Below, piece after piece: positions 8,723 through 13,979 of a stretch of 21,975 nt of DNA. A model generated the notes under the pieces. The model saw only the letters and a list, made by a program, of their open reading frames with translations. It had not been told where the DNA came from and made no database searches. The stretch comes from GCA-2862585 sp965661345 (GTDB taxonomy: Bacteria; Bacteroidota; Bacteroidia; Flavobacteriales; UBA7312): the NCBI GenBank assembly GCA_965661345.1, contig CBFIDK010000016.1, positions 1 to 21,975 on the forward strand, written 5' to 3'. The position numbers and the translations under genes were made by a program. Each line of letters starts with the position of its first letter. The stretch's first letter is position 1.

Positions 8723-11140
8723 ATGACAACCAAAGTATCCAAAACATCAGAACTCACCTACAACGATTTCACAACATCTGTTATCAACGACTACAAAGTA
8801 GTATGTAGAAGCAGAGAAATGAGTTTAATGGGGCGTAGAGAAGTTCTCTCTGGTAAAGGAAGTTTTGGAATTTTTGGCGATGGAAAAGAATTGGCACAAA
8901 TTGCCATGGCGCGCTGCTTTAAAAAAGGCGATTTTCGCTCAGGCTACTACCGTGATCAAACATTTATGATGGCTATTGGCGAATTAACTGTTCAACAGTT
9001 TTTTGCTGCTCTCTATGGCCATGCAGATATTGATGCCGAACCACAATCTGGCGGACGTCAAATGGTTGCCCACTTTTCAACCCAATCCTTAAATGAAGAC
9101 GGAAGCTGGAGAAATTTGACTGAACAATACAACTCTGCATCTGATATTTCGTGTACTGCCGGACAAATGCCTAGATTAGTTGGATTAGCTCAAGCATCAA
9201 AAGTTTTTAGAGATAATAAAGACCTAAAAGATTGGACATCTTTCTCCAATAAAGGCAATGAAATTGCCTGGGGAACAATCGGCAATGCATCCACTTCAGA
9301 AGGTCACTTTTTTGAAGCAATTAATGCTGCGGGAGTTTTGCAAATTCCATTGGTAATATCGGTTTGGGATGATGGCTATGGTATTTCTGTACACAGTAAA
9401 CACCAAACAACAAAAGAGAATATCTCAGAAATACTTAAAGGTTTTCAAAGGGATAAAAAAGGTGATGGCTTCGAAATCATTAAAGTTAAAGGATGGGATT
9501 ATCCTGCTTTGATTGAAGCTTATGAAAAAGCTGAAAAGATAGCTAGAGTTGAACATGTGCCTGTTCTTGTTCATGTCATAGAAATGACACAGCCTCAAGG
9601 CCACTCAACATCTGGTTCTCATGAAAGATACAAGTCTAAAGAACGTTTACAATGGGAAACAGATTTCGACTGTATCGACTTGTTTAAAGAATGGATTGTA
9701 AGCAATTCTATTTCTACTGACGAAGAACTTGACGGCATCAGAGCAGAAATAAAAAAAGAAGTTTCAAAACTTAAAAATACCGCTTGGAAGGCGTACCAGA
9801 CTCCTATTCTTGAAGAGTTATCCCTTGCATCAAAACTTTTAGAGGATTTGATAAGCGAAAGCTCTAATGGTGTATTCATCAAACCTATCAAAGAAAAGTT
9901 AGAATTTGATGCAAAACTTAATCCACATCGAAAAAATATTTTTGCAGCTTTACGTTCAGCCTTAAGACTTGTTCGAGGTGAGAATACAAAAGCGAAACAA
10001 AGCATTAAAGCGCAACTACAACTTTGGAACGATGAAAATCAAGATCGATTCAGTTCACACCTATACAGTCAATCAAAGCAATCAATTGACAAGGTAAAAG
10101 TAATTGAACCAAGCTACGGTAAAGATGCTGAAGAAGTTGACGCAAGAATTATTATCAGAGACAATTTTGACACCATTTTATCTAATCACCCCGAAGTTTT
10201 AGTCTTTGGTGAAGATAGCGGACAAATTGGAGGTGTTAATCAAGGTTTAGAAGGACTTCAACAAAAATTCGGAGAACTAAGAGTTTCTGATACAGGGATT
10301 CGTGAAGCCACCATACTTGGTCAAGGGATAGGTATGGCAATGCGAGGGCTAAGACCTATTGCAGAAATTCAATACCTAGACTATTTACTATATTGTTTTC
10401 AGGGTATGTCTGACGATTTGTCGACCCTACATTACAGAACTAAAGGGAAACAAAAAGCACCTTTAATTATACGTACTCGAGGACACCGTTTGGAAGGAAT
10501 TTGGCATTCTGGCTCTCCACTTGGAATGATGCTAAACGGATTAAGAGGTATGCATGTACTTGTTCCACGAAACATGACCAAAGCAGCAGGTTTTTACAAC
10601 ACACTGCTAAAGAGTGATGAACCGGCTATCGTTATTGAATGTCTAAATGGATACCGATTAAAAGAAAAATTACCTTCTAATCTTGGTGAATTCACAACAC
10701 CAGTGGGCGTTCCTGAAATCACTAAAGAAGGCTCTGATATTACTCTTGTAACTTACGGCTCAACATGGCGTATTGTAACTGAAGCAGCCAAAGAACTTGA
10801 AAAAGTTGAAATTTCATGTGAAGTTATCGATGTGCAAAGTTTATTGCCTTTTGATACCCATCATTCAATAGTTGAAAGCCTTAAAAAGACCAACAAGGTT
10901 GTATTTATTGATGAAGATGTGTCGGCAGGAGCTACAGCATACATGATGCAAAAAGTTTTAGAAGAGCAAAAAGGATATTTCTTCCTAGACTCTGAGCCTA
11001 AAACAATTTCTTCAAAAGATCACCGACCAGCCTACGGAGAAGACGGCGATTATTTTTCTAAACCTAATAAGGACGATATTTTTGAAAAGGTGTATGACAT
11101 TATGCACGAACATAATCCCAAAAAATATCCTAGTTTGTAA
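8723..11140 (+). CDS. Fused alpha/beta E1 component of a 2-oxoacid (branched-chain type) dehydrogenase
   Basis: This thiamine-diphosphate enzyme has the E1 alpha and E1 beta subunits joined in one 805-aa chain. It would decarboxylate a 2-oxoacid and pass the acyl group to the lipoyl domain of an E2 partner. The alpha half (about 30-310) has RSGYYRDQTFMMAIGEL (72-88), the cofactor region GTIGNASTSEG (184-194) to VWDDGYGIS (214-222), and the HSTSGSHERYKS loop (294-305). A linker of about 150 residues follows. The beta half has the transketolase pyrimidine domain (VFGEDSGQIGGV, E497; RPIAEIQYLDY, 544-554) and the C-terminal transketolase domain (about 670-800). The usual GDG...NN cofactor motif reads GNA...DD here. 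The fusion is the common Bacteroidota form and is usually assigned to branched-chain 2-oxoacids; no E2 or E3 gene is nearby. murQ starts 3 nt after the stop. Confidence 0.88.
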   Translation: MTTKVSKTSELTYNDFTTSVINDYKVVCRSREMSLMGRREVLSGKGSFGIFGDGKELAQIAMARCFKKGDFRSGYYRDQTFMMAIGELTVQQFFAALYGHADIDAEPQSGGRQMVAHFSTQSLNEDGSWRNLTEQYNSASDISCTAGQMPRLVGLAQASKVFRDNKDLKDWTSFSNKGNEIAWGTIGNASTSEGHFFEAINAAGVLQIPLVISVWDDGYGISVHSKHQTTKENISEILKGFQRDKKGDGFEIIKVKGWDYPALIEAYEKAEKIARVEHVPVLVHVIEMTQPQGHSTSGSHERYKSKERLQWETDFDCIDLFKEWIVSNSISTDEELDGIRAEIKKEVSKLKNTAWKAYQTPILEELSLASKLLEDLISESSNGVFIKPIKEKLEFDAKLNPHRKNIFAALRSALRLVRGENTKAKQSIKAQLQLWNDENQDRFSSHLYSQSKQSIDKVKVIEPSYGKDAEEVDARIIIRDNFDTILSNHPEVLVFGEDSGQIGGVNQGLEGLQQKFGELRVSDTGIREATILGQGIGMAMRGLRPIAEIQYLDYLLYCFQGMSDDLSTLHYRTKGKQKAPLIIRTRGHRLEGIWHSGSPLGMMLNGLRGMHVLVPRNMTKAAGFYNTLLKSDEPAIVIECLNGYRLKEKLPSNLGEFTTPVGVPEITKEGSDITLVTYGSTWRIVTEAAKELEKVEISCEVIDVQSLLPFDTHHSIVESLKKTNKVVFIDEDVSAGATAYMMQKVLEEQKGYFFLDSEPKTISSKDHRPAYGEDGDYFSKPNKDDIFEKVYDIMHEHNPKKYPSL

Positions 11141-11143
11141 AGA

Positions 11144-11953
11144 ATGAAAAAAACAACCGAACAAGTTTCCAACCACAATGATTTAGATAAAATGAATACT
11201 CTTGATTTACTTAAGGGTATTAATGAAGAAGATAAAAAGGTAGCAAGTTCAATTGAGAATGTCATTCCAAAAATAGAAGAAGCAGTAGACGCCATTTACT
11301 CAAGAATGGAAAAAGGCGGTCGCTTGTTTTACATTGGTGCAGGAACTAGTGGTCGTTTAGGAATTGTTGATGCTTCTGAATGTCCTCCTACTTTTGGAGT
11401 ATCTCATGATGTTGTTATAGGCATAATAGCTGGTGGTGACTCTGCCATCAGAAAAGCTGTTGAATTTGCTGAAGACGATACCCAACAAGCTTGGAAAGAT
11501 TTGAAAGAATACAAGATCAATGAAATGGATTCTATAATTGGGATAGCTGCTTCAGGAACAACACCTTACGTTATTGGTGGACTCAAAGAATGTAACGCAA
11601 ATAATATCCTCACATGCTGTATAAGTTGCAACGAGGACTCTCCCCTAGCATCAGTTTCTAAAATTCCTATTGAAGTTGTGGTTGGACCCGAATTCGTTAC
11701 GGGGAGTACTCGAATGAAAGCCGGTACTGCTCAAAAATTAGTCTTAAATATGATATCTACTTCACTAATGATAAAATTAGGTAAAGTAAAAGGAAACCGT
11801 ATGGTAGATATGCAATTAAGCAATGATAAACTTGTTGACAGAGGAACTCTAATGGTTGCGGAAGAAACTGGCCTAGATTATCAGTCTGCTAAAGAATTAT
11901 TAAACACAACAGGTAGCGTGAGAGCTGCTGTAAAAAAACATAAAAATGGATAA
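11144..11953 (+). CDS. murQ: N-acetylmuramic acid 6-phosphate etherase (MurQ)
   Basis: MurQ cleaves the lactyl ether of MurNAc-6-phosphate to give GlcNAc-6-phosphate and D-lactate, a cytoplasmic step in recycling cell-wall murein. The 269-aa protein has a single SIS sugar-isomerase fold. The phosphate-binding loop is YIGAGTSGRLG (63-73). The catalytic glutamate E79 is in ASECPPTFG (77-85, matching E83 of Escherichia coli MurQ) and the second key glutamate E110 is in FAEDD (matching E114). GPEFVTGSTRMKAGTAQK is a further family signature. It is somewhat shorter than the roughly 300-aa Escherichia coli enzyme, as is usual in Bacteroidota. It lies 3 nt after the E1 gene and overlaps the next gene by 8 nt, so it is surely part of the same transcript. 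Confidence 0.95.
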   Translation: MKKTTEQVSNHNDLDKMNTLDLLKGINEEDKKVASSIENVIPKIEEAVDAIYSRMEKGGRLFYIGAGTSGRLGIVDASECPPTFGVSHDVVIGIIAGGDSAIRKAVEFAEDDTQQAWKDLKEYKINEMDSIIGIAASGTTPYVIGGLKECNANNILTCCISCNEDSPLASVSKIPIEVVVGPEFVTGSTRMKAGTAQKLVLNMISTSLMIKLGKVKGNRMVDMQLSNDKLVDRGTLMVAEETGLDYQSAKELLNTTGSVRAAVKKHKNG

Positions 11954-12155
11954 ACAAAAATTAGCCAACGGCATGATATGGATTTCAATGGCCATATTTT
12001 TTATTTTCACCGCTTCAGTAACCTTATTCATTGGTAATAGTAAAGGGAGCATTGCGCTTCAAGCCCTAGGAATAGTGTTTATTCTATGCTTATTTTTCTT
12101 TGCCTATAAGGGAATGAAAACTGTATTGGACGCTTTTTTTGATAAGAAGAACTAA
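11946..12155 (+). CDS. Small two-helix membrane protein, DUF6095-like
   Basis: This 69-aa protein has two predicted transmembrane helices at about residues 9-30 (GMIWISMAIFFIFTASVTLF) and 37-58 (LQALGIVFILCLFFFAYKG), then a short charged tail with KTVLDAFFDKKN. Its size, helix spacing and KGMKTVLDAFFD ending resemble the DUF6095 family, which I recall being encoded beside murQ in flavobacteria; this is from memory and not checked. The function is unknown. The ATG lies inside the last codons of murQ (8-nt overlap), so translation is likely coupled. A role near MurNAc recycling or envelope homeostasis would be inference from position only. Confidence 0.75.
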   Translation: MDKQKLANGMIWISMAIFFIFTASVTLFIGNSKGSIALQALGIVFILCLFFFAYKGMKTVLDAFFDKKN

Positions 12156-12173
12156 TCCTAAAACGGATTAGTT
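12150..12173. terminator. Hairpin across two convergent stop codons, possible bidirectional terminator
   Basis: A perfect 9-bp inverted repeat AACTAATCC / GGATTAGTT flanks a 6-nt loop. The plus-strand gene stops in the left arm (TAA, 12153-12155) and the minus-strand gene stops at 12160-12158. Neither strand has a good U-tract after the stem, so it could end transcription weakly or mainly protect 3' ends. Confidence 0.45.
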
Positions 12174-12862
12174 GCCCATACATTTAACTCAGTAATAAAA
12201 CCTTTATCCTCCATCTCTAGTACTGAAATAATAGAATGTGCTATTTCATCTGGCGATAATTTTTTGGCTTCGTCTTCCCTTTCAATACGTTCTTGATTGT
12301 AAAATGCAGTGGTTACTTCACTAGGGTTGAGCTGACAAACTCGTATGTTAAAAGGACGAAGTTCTGCCTGCCAACATTGAGTCAATGCCCTTACCGCAAA
12401 CTTTGAAGCAGAATACACACTTCCTCTAGCAAAACCTTTTACACTAGCAGATGAACCAATATTAATAATTGTACCAGACTCTTGTGCTTTCATACAAGAA
12501 ATTATTTCCTTTGACAACAAAGCTAAACCAAAAACATTGGTATTAAAAACCTCCAAAAACTGTTCATGACTTATATCATCAACTTTTTCAAAAGAACCAA
12601 TACCAGCATTATTTATTAACGCATCTACTCTACCATCTAAAATTTCAAGGCATTTTTGAGCGTTTTTACTAATGGCATCTAAATCAGAAATATCAAACAC
12701 AAGTATTTCAGCGCCAGAAAACTCAGCAGCTAATTTTAACCGCTCTTCATTTCTACCTGTAATTAAAACCCTAGCGCCTTTGTCAACTAATTTTTTAGCC
12801 GTTGATTTGCCTATACCTAAACTTCCTCCCGTAAGAAGAATATGCTTACCTTTTAAATCCAT
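12158..12862 (-). CDS. Short-chain dehydrogenase/reductase (SDR), substrate unknown
   Basis: This 234-aa protein is a classical SDR, a cytoplasmic NAD(P)-dependent oxidoreductase. It has the Rossmann glycine motif TGGSLGIG (11-18), NNAG (84-87) and the catalytic set S138, Y150 and K154 (YSASK). The Arg in TGRN (R37) at the end of the second strand suggests a preference for NADP(H). LNPSEVTTAF (178-187) is the usual region after the catalytic site. Its ATG lies 17 nt inside the end of the upstream nuclease gene, so the two are probably cotranscribed. The neighbours do not indicate a substrate. A 3-ketoacyl-ACP reductase-like role is possible but unsupported. Confidence 0.9.
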   Translation of the reverse strand: MDLKGKHILLTGGSLGIGKSTAKKLVDKGARVLITGRNEERLKLAAEFSGAEILVFDISDLDAISKNAQKCLEILDGRVDALINNAGIGSFEKVDDISHEQFLEVFNTNVFGLALLSKEIISCMKAQESGTIINIGSSASVKGFARGSVYSASKFAVRALTQCWQAELRPFNIRVCQLNPSEVTTAFYNQERIEREDEAKKLSPDEIAHSIISVLEMEDKGFITELNVWATNPF

Positions 12863-13898
12863 TATCTATAATTAAATGTTTTTCTACAGTTCCATTTTCG
12901 TAAAAATAAAACTGAATATTATTTGAATGAGCAGACGATTTTCTACCTCGAATATCTCGAATATGTTTCAATTTACTTTTAGGTTTAATCTCCTCCTCTA
13001 TGTTTGATGTAATTTGAAAAAGCTTTATCCCAACTGGTCTGTGATCTGAAATGCAATTATCATACCCATTAAATCCATTAGCGAAAAAATTATCAATCAA
13101 AATTGTCTGAGCATTGTTATAGGAATTTTCAAAATCATCAATCAATTCATTAGAGATTAAAATATGATCTAGATGAGATGGCCAAGAAGGAAACGACCAA
13201 TTAGAACTGCTTTGTTGTGCAATATACATATCAGCGAAAAGAAAATTTTCTGAATCGTCAATTATTGATTGAAACACATTATTTGATTCTCCTTCTTCTA
13301 TCAAATCATTAAAATCTCCTAAAACAATTACGTTCTCGTTTACCAAATAGCTGTCAATGTATGTTTTAATTTGATTAGCAGCTTGTAATCGTCTATTTTC
13401 TTCGTCGGAACTATCATTCATATCCAAATTCCCATCACCGCAACATTTGAAATGAACATTGATTAAAAAATAGCTTGTGCCGCTATGTATGACCTCAATT
13501 AAGTATGGTGGCCTACCTGCAAACATTGAAGTATAAGATGAAGAAGTATAAATTGATGTATGATTCACCACTTCAACATCCTCTTTTATTAAGTAGGCTA
13601 AAGTTAAATTTCCATAATTTTCAGGAATAATATACCCCTGGTAATTTGGCAAACTATTGGCTAATTGTTGAAAAGCGTTGACATCATCTATCTCTTGTAA
13701 TGCAACAACATCAGCATCTAATTTGCTAATGGCTAATGCAGTAGAGTCTATTGTTATTTGATTGTTTTTTGGAAAAAACTCTAAGTTCCATGTGATGGCT
13801 TCAAAAGAGCTGCTTTCTCCAAAGGAAAGATCTTTTAAACTTTGTCCAAAAACAAACGTAGAAATAAAGAGAGCTAAAATTGTTAAGGTAATACGCAT
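12846..13898 (-). CDS. Secreted endonuclease/exonuclease/phosphatase (EEP) family protein, short form
   Basis: This 350-aa protein begins with a signal peptide (MRITLTILALFISTFVFGQS) and then has one EEP (DNase I-like) domain. Active-site motifs are TWNLE (N38), LQEID (E69), GDFND (D195, N197), HLDHIL (242-247) and the final SDHRP (D285, H286), so it should be an active metal-dependent nuclease or phosphatase acting outside the cytoplasm. A Cys-Cys acidic insert sits at 152-169 (CCGDGNLDMNDSSDEENR). The C-terminal 40 residues (about 310-350) carry GRKSS and FYFYENGTVEKHLII, which resemble a short tail that recurs in Bacteroidota secreted proteins and probably serves as a sorting signal. It is the head-to-head paralog of the nuclease at 13980-16811 and overlaps the SDR gene by 17 nt. 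The substrate (DNA, RNA or phosphoester) is not determined. Confidence 0.88.
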   Translation of the reverse strand: MRITLTILALFISTFVFGQSLKDLSFGESSSFEAITWNLEFFPKNNQITIDSTALAISKLDADVVALQEIDDVNAFQQLANSLPNYQGYIIPENYGNLTLAYLIKEDVEVVNHTSIYTSSSYTSMFAGRPPYLIEVIHSGTSYFLINVHFKCCGDGNLDMNDSSDEENRRLQAANQIKTYIDSYLVNENVIVLGDFNDLIEEGESNNVFQSIIDDSENFLFADMYIAQQSSSNWSFPSWPSHLDHILISNELIDDFENSYNNAQTILIDNFFANGFNGYDNCISDHRPVGIKLFQITSNIEEEIKPKSKLKHIRDIRGRKSSAHSNNIQFYFYENGTVEKHLIIDNGFKR

Positions 13899-13902
13899 GT
13901 CA

Positions 13903-13910
13903 CAAAAATA
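13903..13910 (-). promoter_or_regulatory. -7 promoter element of the short nuclease gene, very close to the start codon
   Basis: On the minus strand this reads TATTTTTG, an exact TAnnTTTG match. Only 4 nt separate it from the ATG at 13898, so transcription would begin at or within a few bases of the start codon. No good -33 element is visible. Confidence 0.5.
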
Positions 13911-13927
13911 CGATTAATAAGTTTTAA

Positions 13928-13959
13928 TTGATTTATTAGTATTGCTTTTATTAACTTAG
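13928..13959 (+). promoter_or_regulatory. Possible promoter of the large nuclease gene
   Basis: A TTG at 13928-13930 and TAACTTAG at 13952-13959 (one mismatch to TAnnTTTG) are 21 nt apart. The ATG follows 20 nt later. It shares an 81-bp divergent spacer with the promoter of the paralogous minus-strand nuclease. Confidence 0.4.
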
Positions 13960-13979
13960 CACTAACTAACACTTATCCT

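Noticed and set aside
9619..10005. 128-codon minus-strand frame opposite the E1 gene
   Set aside because: It is antisense to the conserved linker and beta-half border of E1, with Ser/Phe-rich shadow composition. No independent signal was seen.
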